A stretch of 5,987 bases of DNA, taken from Phenylobacterium sp. (GTDB taxonomy: Bacteria > Pseudomonadota > Alphaproteobacteria > Caulobacterales > Caulobacteraceae). Positions within the stretch are counted from its first letter, which is position 1. Every line of letters starts with the position of its first letter. This document shows, piece by piece, positions 1 to 5,868 of the stretch. The DNA lies in the NCBI GenBank assembly GCA_028698405.1, contig JAQVDF010000137.1:1-5987 (forward strand). Reading direction: 5' to 3'. Under the pieces are notes generated by a model. The model was not told the DNA's origin. It saw only the letters and a list, made by a program, of their open reading frames with translations, and did no database searches. The position numbers were made by a program, and so were the translations under genes.

Positions 1-2087
1 GACAGCGCGCCCGTGGCCTTCACCCCGCCGGCGTCGACCGCAAGGTCCGTCAGGTCCACTCCGCCGCGTGGGAAGCGGAAGGCGGCCGCGCCCGTGGCGG
101 GCCCGTACTCGCTCGCCGCGGTGACGGCGATCGTACCGCTCGAGCCATCGGCGCGCCTCAGGAAGCTGAGCTGGATGCGGGCGTCGCTCAGCGGCAGCCG
201 CGGCAAGTCGAGGGCCTCGGCCTCGGCGACCACATCGACGCGCGGCGCGAGCAGCGTGCCGCCCACTTCGCCCGTGCCCTTGGCCGCGCCGGTGAACTCC
301 ACGGGGCCAGCCCTGAAGGGGCCCGTCGCGGACCAGTCGCCGTGGAATGCGAGCTGGGCGTTGGGGCCGAACACGCCTGCGAAATCGGCCCGGCCGGCGG
401 TTCCGTTCAGTCGCGCCTCGGCGACCGAAAAGCGGCCGTCGCGCCAGCTCGCCTTGCCGTTCAGGGTCGGCGACGCGCCCAGGATGCGGTCGAGCTCCGA
501 GAAGCCCGAGGCGAACTCGCGCCCCTTGGCGTCGACGTCGAACAGCCAGGGCGAGGCCGAGCCGCGGTCGCGGGTGGCGCGCCACTCGGCGTCGACGACG
601 CCCGAGGCGCCGATGCCGGCCGCCGGCAGGTTGGTGACCTGCGCCTGCCCCTTGAAGCTCAACCCGCCCAGCAATCCGTAACCGCCGCTGCCGGTCACCT
701 TCAGCCCGGTCCCGTCCGCTTTCAGGTCGCGCACGAGCCAGCGGCCGTCGCCCAGCCGCTCCAGCGCCACCTCGGCCGTCGGTGTCGGTCCCAGCAGGGG
801 GCCGAGCAGGTTGTCGCTGCGTCCGCCGGTGATCGCCACCTTGGTCTCGATGGCGATGACCTGGTTCTTGCGGGTGACGGTCACCGGCCCGCTGGCCCGG
901 CCGGCGATATAGTCGAGGATGTTGGCGTCTTCGGCCGTGGCGTTTCCGACCAGCTTCCAGGTCTTCCAGTCCCCGGTCAGCACGCCCTGCGCCTGCATCG
1001 CGCCCATCTTCGGGAAGGGAATGATCCGGGCCGCCGAGGGCGTCCGCACGGTGACCGCCCACCCCTTGGGACCGGTGCGCCGCTCGCCGAGGTTGCCGAG
1101 CCCCGCGGCGGTGAGCACCAGGTTCTCGGCTTTCAGCGCCGCGGCCAGGTCGTAGAGCGAACCCTCGGCCTTGCGGCCGGTGATATCGAAGGTGGCTTCC
1201 GGACCGAACCGCTCGGCGAACCCCCGGGTCAGGCTCGAGGCGGTCAGCACCAGCCGGCCCTGCGCCTGGCCGCCCTGCGGGTTCCAGGCGCCGTGCGCCT
1301 GCAGCGGGCTGGAGGTCCCCGACGTCGCGGCGGCGGAAAAGCGGCCCTCGCTGGTGGTGCCGTTGGCGTCCACCTGGAGGGCGAAGGGCTGGTCGACGGG
1401 CAGGCCCAGCGCACCGGCCAGCGCCCCGCCCTCGGCCTCCAGCGCCCGGGCTGCCACCTTCAGCGGCCGACGGCCGCCGAACTGGAAGCGCACGTCGAGA
1501 TGATCGCCAGGCCTGAGCAGGCTGTCGGCCTCGACCCTTCCGCTCTGGCCACTGTTGCGGCGTCCGAGCTCGACGTGGCCCTTCACGTCGTAGACGCCGC
1601 GCTCGTAGCTGAACCCCTCCATCAGCTCGACGCGCCCGCTCAACGAGTCGATGTCCACCGAGACCGGCATGCCCGGCGACTTGGTCTTCGGCTCCAGAGT
1701 CGGCCGGCGGACGAGCTGCACGGTCTTGGCCGTCACCTCCTCGGCCGAGACCCGGCGGAACAGCAGCTGGCTGTAGTCCCAGCGGACGTGCACATCGTGC
1801 GCGTCGAGCCAGATGCCGCCCTCGTCGGAAACGGTCAGCCGGCGGACGGAGAAGTCACGCCAGACGTCGCCCGAGAGGCCGTAGATCTTAAGCCGCCCGA
1901 AGCGGCCGAGCTTGAGCCCGTCCGTGCGCGCCTCGATCAGCAGCCGGGTCTGGGGCAGCAGCACGCCGAAGCGGGTCGCGAGCAGGCCCGCGCCGAGCAG
2001 CAGGCCGATGGCCACGAAGACGATCAGGATCGCCTTCGGCAGCCGCGCCCGGCGGCGTTCGGGAGCCTTCGCCGTCTCGCTGCTCAA
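1..2087 (-). CDS. tamB: TamB, translocation and assembly module inner-membrane/periplasmic subunit (partial, C-terminal half missing)
   Basis: One open minus-strand frame runs from a TTG at 2087 to the left edge without a stop, giving about 695 codons. TamB proteins are usually about 1,200-1,500 residues, so roughly half is present and the C-terminal DUF490 domain lies outside. The protein begins MSSETAKAPERRRARLPK, followed by a hydrophobic segment at about residues 19-37 (LIVFVAIGLLLGAGLLATRF): a basic cytoplasmic tip and a signal anchor. A TamB-type N-terminal region follows (TDGLKLGRFGRLKIYGLSGD), then long repetitive beta-rich AsmA-like sequence with alternating hydrophobic residues. In the family this forms a hydrophobic groove spanning the periplasm and contacting TamA. 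The start is TTG because the frame has no nearby ATG and the TTG overlaps the tamA stop as TTGA, suggesting coupled translation. Upstream ribosome-binding sequence is weak (GGGCAGAG). Identification rests on architecture plus adjacency to tamA. Confidence 0.9.
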   Translation of the reverse strand, partial: MSSETAKAPERRRARLPKAILIVFVAIGLLLGAGLLATRFGVLLPQTRLLIEARTDGLKLGRFGRLKIYGLSGDVWRDFSVRRLTVSDEGGIWLDAHDVHVRWDYSQLLFRRVSAEEVTAKTVQLVRRPTLEPKTKSPGMPVSVDIDSLSGRVELMEGFSYERGVYDVKGHVELGRRNSGQSGRVEADSLLRPGDHLDVRFQFGGRRPLKVAARALEAEGGALAGALGLPVDQPFALQVDANGTTSEGRFSAAATSGTSSPLQAHGAWNPQGGQAQGRLVLTASSLTRGFAERFGPEATFDITGRKAEGSLYDLAAALKAENLVLTAAGLGNLGERRTGPKGWAVTVRTPSAARIIPFPKMGAMQAQGVLTGDWKTWKLVGNATAEDANILDYIAGRASGPVTVTRKNQVIAIETKVAITGGRSDNLLGPLLGPTPTAEVALERLGDGRWLVRDLKADGTGLKVTGSGGYGLLGGLSFKGQAQVTNLPAAGIGASGVVDAEWRATRDRGSASPWLFDVDAKGREFASGFSELDRILGASPTLNGKASWRDGRFSVAEARLNGTAGRADFAGVFGPNAQLAFHGDWSATGPFRAGPVEFTGAAKGTGEVGGTLLAPRVDVVAEAEALDLPRLPLSDARIQLSFLRRADGSSGTIAVTAASEYGPATGAAAFRFPRGGVDLTDLAVDAGGVKATGAL

Positions 2088-3868
2088 AAGCTCTGCCCGA
2101 TGCTGAGGTAGACCTGGAACGGCGCGTCGCTGGTGCGGCGGTCCAGGGGGACGGCGACGTCGACGCGGATGGGACCGAAGCCCAGGTCGTAGCGCACCCC
2201 GAGGCCCGCCCCCAAGCTGAAGTCCTTGCCCGCCGGGAAGGGATCCGTGCCGACCGTGCCGCCGTCGACGAAGGCGGCCATGCCCCAGCGGCCGAACAGA
2301 TGCCGGCGCACCTCCAGCGAGGCCTCCAGCAGCGAGACCCCGCCCTGGGGCGTGTTGTCGGCCAGCCTGGGCCCCACCGCCTGGTAACCGTAGCCGCGCA
2401 CCGAGCCGCCGCCGCCAGCGTAGAACCGGCGCGAGGCCGGCACTTCGGGGATCGATCCGCCGACCATGGTCCCGAGCCGTAGCCTTCCGGCCACCACGGT
2501 GCGGCCATCGTCGTCCAGCGGATAGTAGGCCGAGCCCTGGGTCTGGAGCTTCAGGTAGGGCAGCGTGTCCTCGCCGGTGATCAGCGTGGGCTCGGCCCGC
2601 GCCTCCACCCGCCAGCCGCGCTTGGGATCGAGCGGGTCGTCGGACCGGTCGAGCGCCAGCGCCCCCAGCAGGGTCCCGGTCACCAGGTCGCGGCCCAGCG
2701 GCGAGAGGGTTCCGCGGCGCAGCTCGTCGGTGCGGCTGAAGTCCAGCGTCGCGCCCAGCGTCAGATAGGAGGTCTTGCCGTAGCGGCGCGTCACGTCCGC
2801 ATGCACGCCGGCGCCGGTCTCGTCGTAGGCGTCGGTCCTGACCTGGTAGACCGCCCCGCCGAGCTGCAGGGTCTGCTGGGCCCGGCGCCAGTGAGGCAGG
2901 GCGAGTTCGGCGCCGAGCCGGCTGTCGATGTCGGAAAGCCGCGCCAGCAGCTCCAGCGTGTCAGCCCGCCCAATCACGTTGTACCGCGTCCAGCGCGCAT
3001 CGACGCCCGCCCCGTCGGTCGTCGAGTAGCTGGCGCCGAGCTCCAGGGTGCGCCGCTCGCGATCGGCGAGGCTGACCACGATCGGCCGCAGCCCCTCGGG
3101 CGTCGTGGTCTCCTTCGGCCCCAGCCCCACCGTCACGGACTCGTAGACGCCGGTGTCCAGCAGCCGGCGCTCGAGCTCGGCCACATCCTCGGGGTCATAG
3201 GGATCGCCCACCCGCCAGGGCGCGAGTCGCTGAACCCATGCGGGATTGGTCCGCCCCCTGGTCTCGAGCTGCAGGCCGTCGAGGCGCACCAGCTCGCCGG
3301 CGTTGATGCGGAAGGTGGGCCGAAGCGTCGCGTCGGCGTGGTCGACGATCACCTCCCGCGGCGCCGCGGCGACGTCGGCGTAGCCGCTCTTCTGGACGGC
3401 GGCCACCGCCCGCCCCTCGGCGGCCAGCACGTCGACGGCCCGCCCGGGATCACCGGGCCGCAGCAGCAGGGCCGACTCGGCCGCCTCGCGCACCTCCGGC
3501 TGAGGCGGCTCGCCCACCCACTCCACCTTGGGATCGGCGACGGCGAACCGGGGGCCGGGACTGACCCGAACGATCGGAACCGGCGGCTCTGTGTCCGTCA
3601 GGTCCGGCTCGACCTCGTGGGCGTAGTAGCCCTCGCTGCGCAGCACGGCCATGGCGTCTTCGGCCGCGTCGCGGGCTCGCCGACGGGCGTCGAACCGGTT
3701 CTGGATCGGCCGGTCGGTCTCGCCTATCGCCTGTGCGATGGCGGAGCGGAGTTCGTCGTCGAGCTCGCCCTCGATGGCCGCGCGAGGCGATTGCGCCAAC
3801 GCGCGCGGAGCCGCCGCCCAAGCACACAAGGCCGCCGAGGCGGCGACTGCGACGACCAGTCGACCCAA
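2084..3868 (-). CDS. tamA: TamA, Omp85-family outer-membrane assembly protein
   Basis: The product is 594 residues from the TTG at 3868, close to the usual TamA length. It begins with a signal peptide (MGRLVVAVAASAALCAWAAA, then PRALAQ with probable cleavage after AQ). Three POTRA-like units follow, roughly residues 30-103, 104-187 and 188-270, each with the helix-Gly-Tyr-strand pattern (SEGYY, KSGYA, DTGVYESV). Residues about 272-594 form a 16-strand-type Omp85 barrel. The family hallmark VRGY motif is at about 490-493 in a glycine-rich stretch (GGGGSVRGYGY), and the protein ends in Phe, as usual for outer-membrane barrels. Known family role: with TamB, outer-membrane protein insertion and/or lipid transport. 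Start choice: the TTG at 3868 has AGGGAAGAG a few bases upstream, while the in-frame TTG at 3895 has no such sequence; the longer form (603 residues) is the alternative. A FpvA- or BamA-type role is unlikely given three POTRAs and adjacent tamB. Confidence 0.93.
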   Translation of the reverse strand: MGRLVVAVAASAALCAWAAAPRALAQSPRAAIEGELDDELRSAIAQAIGETDRPIQNRFDARRRARDAAEDAMAVLRSEGYYAHEVEPDLTDTEPPVPIVRVSPGPRFAVADPKVEWVGEPPQPEVREAAESALLLRPGDPGRAVDVLAAEGRAVAAVQKSGYADVAAAPREVIVDHADATLRPTFRINAGELVRLDGLQLETRGRTNPAWVQRLAPWRVGDPYDPEDVAELERRLLDTGVYESVTVGLGPKETTTPEGLRPIVVSLADRERRTLELGASYSTTDGAGVDARWTRYNVIGRADTLELLARLSDIDSRLGAELALPHWRRAQQTLQLGGAVYQVRTDAYDETGAGVHADVTRRYGKTSYLTLGATLDFSRTDELRRGTLSPLGRDLVTGTLLGALALDRSDDPLDPKRGWRVEARAEPTLITGEDTLPYLKLQTQGSAYYPLDDDGRTVVAGRLRLGTMVGGSIPEVPASRRFYAGGGGSVRGYGYQAVGPRLADNTPQGGVSLLEASLEVRRHLFGRWGMAAFVDGGTVGTDPFPAGKDFSLGAGLGVRYDLGFGPIRVDVAVPLDRRTSDAPFQVYLSIGQSF

Positions 3869-3882
3869 GCAGACTCTTCCCT
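3866..3882 (-). promoter_or_regulatory. Ribosome-binding site deciding the tamA TTG start
   Basis: The minus strand reads AGGGAAGAG, then TCTGC, then TTG (3868-3866). The purine-rich run is the only good Shine-Dalgarno candidate near the start, and it favours this TTG over the in-frame TTG at 3895. A GAGTC (GANTC, the CcrM methylation target in Caulobacter) overlaps its end at 3872-3876. Confidence 0.55.
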
Positions 3883-3982
3883 GACCGTCCCCCAAGGGGC
3901 GGGTGTAGCGAGGCGGCCCTGCCCTGTCACCCTGCCCCGCATGGCGCCAACCAGAAAACCTGCCGGCAGGGTCCCCGCCCGA

Positions 3983-4396
3983 TCAGGGCATCGGCGCGAC
4001 AGCTGTCTTGATCACCGTGCGAGGCGGCGTCGGAAGCACGGGGCGGAGAACATGGATCCAGCGGTCCGAGGCGTCGTAGGAGACTTGCACCAGCAGCCCG
4101 TCGGGGCGTCGGTGCACGGTCACGCGGCTGGCCTGGGCAAGATCGTCCCCTGGCAGCCGGCTGGCCGCCGCACGCCGGGCGAGCGCCTCCTGGGTTGCGG
4201 GGTCCTGACCGGCCAGGGCCGCCCTCGCGCCTTCCTCGGCCGCCGCCTGAACACGGCCGCCGATCCACCAGTAGTCGCTCCAGGCCGCCAGTTGCCCGGC
4301 GGCCAGCGCCAGGGCCGGCGCAAAGAGCAGCCACTGAAGCCGGCTCGGCTTCGGCAATTCAAAGTTGAGTTTTGCCGGGCGGCGCAATTCACGCAT
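3983..4396 (-). CDS. Small single-pass membrane protein of unknown function, topologically TadE/pseudopilin-like
   Basis: The product is 137 residues from the ATG at 4396. It has a short basic N-terminus (MRELRRPAKLNFELPKPSR), one hydrophobic segment at about 20-36 (LQWLLFAPALALAAGQL), a Trp-rich patch (WSDYWWIGG, 40-48), and an Ala-rich helix containing AAAEEGARAALAG. A small beta-rich tail follows (SRVTVHRRPDGLLVQVSYDA) and the end is hydrophobic and proline-rich. A basic tip, one N-terminal membrane helix, an AxEGARAAL-type helix and a short beta domain resemble TadE/TadG-like minor pilins, but I cannot make a firm family match. No prepilin peptidase motif is evident. The frame stays open further upstream, but that extension overlaps the next gene and reads as Arg/Gly-rich antisense-like sequence, so this ATG is preferred although its ribosome-binding site is poor. 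The gene is same-stranded with tamA, which begins about 114 bases downstream; a CtrA-like motif lies upstream. Confidence 0.7.
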   Translation of the reverse strand: MRELRRPAKLNFELPKPSRLQWLLFAPALALAAGQLAAWSDYWWIGGRVQAAAEEGARAALAGQDPATQEALARRAAASRLPGDDLAQASRVTVHRRPDGLLVQVSYDASDRWIHVLRPVLPTPPRTVIKTAVAPMP

Positions 4397-4420
4397 GGCG
4401 ACGTCATACCGCAAACCGAG

Positions 4421-4435
4421 TAAACCGCGCGTTAA
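4421..4435. promoter_or_regulatory. Candidate CtrA-binding motif (TTAA-N7-TTTA)
   Basis: On the minus strand the sequence reads TTAA, CGCGCGG, TTTA. It matches the Caulobacter CtrA consensus TTAA-N7-TTAA with one mismatch. It lies 25-39 bases upstream of the ATG of the small membrane protein gene (4396) and just past the end of the DUF883-like gene, in a locally AT-richer patch within very GC-rich sequence. Regulation by CtrA is an inference from motif and position only. Confidence 0.35.
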
Positions 4436-4488
4436 GGTTGTGTTTTTGTCGGCGGCTCGCGAAACCGGACCCACCGGCGTTCGGTAGC

Positions 4489-4800
4489 TCAACCCTTGTC
4501 CGCACGCTGCCGGGCGACCAGCAGCGAAACCAGCGCGGCGGCGGCCACGGCGATCGCCGCAGCGGTCGCGGCGGGGTGCTTCTTGACCGTGTCGGTGGCG
4601 CCTTTGGCCAGCGCACGCGATTGTTCCTTGGCCTGCACGGAAAGCTGCTGGGCCGCTTGGGAAAGCGCCTCGGCGGCCCGGGCGATGGCCATCTCGGCCT
4701 CGTCGCCGCTCTTGGCGGTGGCCGTCTTCAGGTTCCGGGTGATCTCCTTGAGGTTCGTCTCGAGATCGGAGGTGACGGACTTGATGAGCGACTTGGGCAA
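4489..4800 (-). CDS. DUF883/ElaB-YqjD-like membrane-anchored small protein
   Basis: The product is 103 residues starting at a TTG (4800-4798). The N-terminal two thirds is amphipathic, charged and probably helical or coiled coil (SDLETNLKEITRNLKTATAK, then Ala/Gln-rich heptad-like sequence to about residue 68). The C-terminus has VKKHP at 72-76, then an Ala-rich membrane segment at about 77-96 and a basic end (ARQRADKG). This layout, with lysine-histidine-proline before a single C-terminal helix, is typical of DUF883 proteins. Characterised E. coli members (YqjD, ElaB) are inner-membrane proteins that bind ribosomes in stationary phase; that role is only inferred here. The TTG start is chosen because GGAAGGAG sits six bases upstream. 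An in-frame ATG at 4857 would add 19 residues (MPLGRNCAASSPHARKEPA), read straight through that ribosome-binding site, and make an unusual N-terminus. The usual Gly-zipper is largely replaced by alanine. Confidence 0.75.
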   Translation of the reverse strand: MPKSLIKSVTSDLETNLKEITRNLKTATAKSGDEAEMAIARAAEALSQAAQQLSVQAKEQSRALAKGATDTVKKHPAATAAAIAVAAAALVSLLVARQRADKG

Positions 4801-4815
4801 TGCAGGCTCCTTCCG
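4793..4815 (-). promoter_or_regulatory. Ribosome-binding site deciding a TTG start (DUF883-like gene)
   Basis: On the minus strand GGAAGGAG is followed by CCTGCA and then TTG at 4800. This is a near-ideal Shine-Dalgarno sequence with a six-base spacer, and it excludes the in-frame upstream ATG at 4857 as the main start. Confidence 0.7.
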
Positions 4816-5019
4816 GGCGTGAGGGGAAGATGCTGCGCAATTCCGGCCCAAGGGCAAGCCCTACCGAATCAGGCGGGGCCGTGGCGCAGACTGTCGCACC
4901 GGCGCAGGCTGGGGCCCTGGCCCGTTGTCACGCTTGATAAACCGGATCACCATCCACTCTCCGGCTGGGGGAGCCGAAAGTGGGAGGGGACGTTCTGCCG
5001 CCTTTCGCACGACAGAGCT
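4801..5019. other. Intergenic region between tRNA-Lys and the DUF883-like gene
   Basis: These 219 bases hold no convincing gene. They contain the hairpin at 4954-4983, a GAATC (GANTC) at 4866-4870, and an inverted repeat AGGGC-AA-GCCCT at 4851-4862, about 50 bases before the DUF883-like start, which could be an operator. I see no confident sigma-70 type promoter. A minus-strand GG/GC pair resembling a sigma-54 site has the wrong spacing. Confidence 0.35.
4954..4983 (-). terminator. Strong hairpin downstream of tRNA-Lys, possible terminator lacking a U-tract
   Basis: On the minus strand the arms are CCACTTTCGGCT and AGCCGGAGAGTGG around a CCCCC loop. That gives twelve pairs with one bulged G and one G-U wobble. 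The hairpin begins 36 bases after the tRNA 3' end. Read on the plus strand, the wobble becomes a C-A mismatch, so the structure is better in the direction of tRNA transcription. No T-run follows it, so intrinsic termination is uncertain; it could also be a processing or stability element. Confidence 0.4.
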
Positions 5020-5094
5020 TGGTAGGCCGGGTGAGGATCGAACTCACGACCATTCGATTAAAAGTCGAATGCTCTACCACTGAGCTACCGGCCC
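5020..5094 (-). tRNA. tRNA-Lys(UUU), with encoded CCA
   Basis: The minus strand folds into a complete 75-base cloverleaf. Acceptor arms are GGGCCGG and CCGGCCT, with one G-U pair at the end. The D arm is GCTC/GAGC with loop AGTGGTA, and the anticodon stem is TTCGA/TCGAA with loop CTTTTAA. The variable loop is TGGTC, and the T arm is GTGAG/CTCAC with loop TTCGATC. Discriminator A is followed by genomically encoded CCA. The loop places TTT at positions 34-36, so the tRNA reads AAA/AAG lysine codons. The gene is divergent from the secreted-protein gene that begins at 5220. The nearby Tgt enzyme does not act on this tRNA, since its targets carry GUN anticodons. Confidence 0.97.
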
Positions 5095-5219
5095 ATGGCG
5101 CGGCGCGGGTGCGCGCCGGCCGAAGCGGCGCGGACCTTAGGGCCGAGGCCGCTTTGCGGCAAGGCGCGAACGGGGAGCCAGGGCACGCCTCGCGCATTAT
5201 CCCCTCGGGAGGATCGATC
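5095..5219. other. Divergent intergenic region between tRNA-Lys and the secreted-protein gene
   Basis: These 125 very GC-rich bases must carry the tRNA-Lys promoter (minus) and probably that of the plus-strand gene. On the minus strand TTGCCG and, 17 bases later, TAAGGT is a weak candidate -35/-10 pair about 45 bases before the tRNA. Two hairpins are visible: 5101-5118 (CGGCGCG / CGCGCCG, four-base loop), next to the tRNA 5' end, and 5148-5160 (GCCGC / GCGGC, loop TTT). The plus-strand gene has a good ribosome-binding site (GGGAGGA, 5207-5213 region) six bases before its ATG. Confidence 0.4.
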
Positions 5220-5867
5220 ATGAAGCGCTGGCTTGCCGTGTCCGTAGCCTGCGGGGGTGCGTTGTTCGCCGCCGCCCCCGCCGCCGCCCAGCAGCTTCAG
5301 ACCGCCGATGAGGCCCAGAGAAGCTCCCTCACCCACGCCATCACCTCGCCGCTGCGCGACGTGAACCTGATGCGCAGCAAGATTCCCGTGGTGCTGCAGG
5401 ATTCGCTGGACGATCCCTACCGGCGGCCGACGCCGGCCTCCTGCTCGGGAATCATTGACGAGGTCACCCGGCTCAACGAAGCCCTCGGCGACGACCTCGA
5501 CGCGGACGAGGGCAAGCAGATCGGCATGCGCGGCAGGGCCAAGGAGGAGGCGTTGAACGCCATCGCCGGCCTGGCCTCCGACGTCATCCCGTTCCGCGGC
5601 TGGGTCCGCAAGATCACCGGCGCCGAGCGCCACGACAAGACCATCCAGCAGTCCATCGCCGCCGGCGCCGTCCGCCGCGCCTATCTGAAGGGCCTGGGCG
5701 AGGCGCGCGGCTGCAACCCGCCCGGCACGCCGATGCACAAGCCGCTCGATGCGCCGATTCTGACCGAAAACACCGCCGCGCCGCCGGTCGCCGTGCTGAC
5801 CGCCAAGGGCGCGTCGGCGGCCCAAAAGATCGAAGTCAGCCGCCCCTACGCGCCGCGCCGGCGCTGA
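5220..5867 (+). CDS. Secreted/periplasmic protein of unknown function
   Basis: The product is 215 residues from the ATG at 5220, preceded by GGGAGGA with a TCGATC spacer. The N-terminus is a classic signal peptide (MKRWLAVSVACGGALFAAAP, then AAAQ, with cleavage expected near residue 24), so export to the periplasm is likely. The mature region is mostly helical, with a conserved-looking core at about 45-167 (LRDVNLMRSKIPVVLQDSL; SCSGIIDEVTRLNEALGDDL; LASDVIPFRGWVRKITGAE). It then becomes a low-complexity Pro/Ala tail ending in RPYAPRRR. Two mature cysteines, at 75 and 165, flank the core and could form a disulfide. I recognise it only as the sort of conserved hypothetical seen in alphaproteobacteria; no enzymatic motif is visible. 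The frame is open upstream to 4980, but that extension would translate the antisense of tRNA-Lys, so it is rejected. The 3' end overlaps convergent tgt by 22 bases. Confidence 0.85.
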   Translation: MKRWLAVSVACGGALFAAAPAAAQQLQTADEAQRSSLTHAITSPLRDVNLMRSKIPVVLQDSLDDPYRRPTPASCSGIIDEVTRLNEALGDDLDADEGKQIGMRGRAKEEALNAIAGLASDVIPFRGWVRKITGAERHDKTIQQSIAAGAVRRAYLKGLGEARGCNPPGTPMHKPLDAPILTENTAAPPVAVLTAKGASAAQKIEVSRPYAPRRR

Positions 5868-5868
5868 C
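5835..5868. terminator. Inverted repeat at the convergent gene ends, possible bidirectional terminator
   Basis: GTCAGC at 5835-5840 pairs with GCTGAC at 5863-5868, and an inner GCC/GGC can extend the stem past a bulged C. Both stop codons fall inside it: the plus gene's TGA in the right arm and the minus gene's TAG in the loop. The loop is long and no T-run follows on either strand, so its role is uncertain. Confidence 0.25.

Noticed and set aside
342..2111. Long plus-strand open frame (589 codons) opposite tamB
   Set aside because: It is antisense to a well-supported TamB frame, is rich in Arg, Gly, Ala, Pro and His, and resembles no protein; long antisense frames are expected at this GC content.
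2801..4423. Long plus-strand open frame (540 codons) opposite tamA and the small membrane gene
   Set aside because: It crosses two minus-strand genes and their spacer, has low-complexity composition, and has no recognisable domain.
4397..4840. N-terminal extension of the small membrane protein to 4840
   Set aside because: It overlaps the DUF883-like gene in another frame and gives an Arg/Gly-rich low-complexity sequence; the protein-like part begins at the ATG at 4396.
4828..4858. Sigma-54-like promoter on the minus strand (TGGGCC ... TTGC)
   Set aside because: The spacing between the GG and GC elements is nine bases instead of the required ten.
5020..5094. tRNA-Lys as an integration site for a mobile element
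   Set aside because: No integrase gene and no direct repeat of the tRNA 3' end is present in the window.
5196..5201. CATTAT as a -10 element for the plus-strand gene
   Set aside because: A start site about seven bases downstream would fall inside or next to the ribosome-binding site, and no matching -35 is visible.
4980..5219. Upstream extension of the secreted-protein gene to 4980
   Set aside because: The extension translates the antisense strand of tRNA-Lys, a common false gene, and would bury the signal peptide; a strong ribosome-binding site supports the ATG at 5220.
4928..5221. Minus-strand 97-codon frame through the tRNA
   Set aside because: It encodes the familiar false peptide (SSVVEHSTFNRMVVSSILTR) that arises from reading a tRNA gene as protein.
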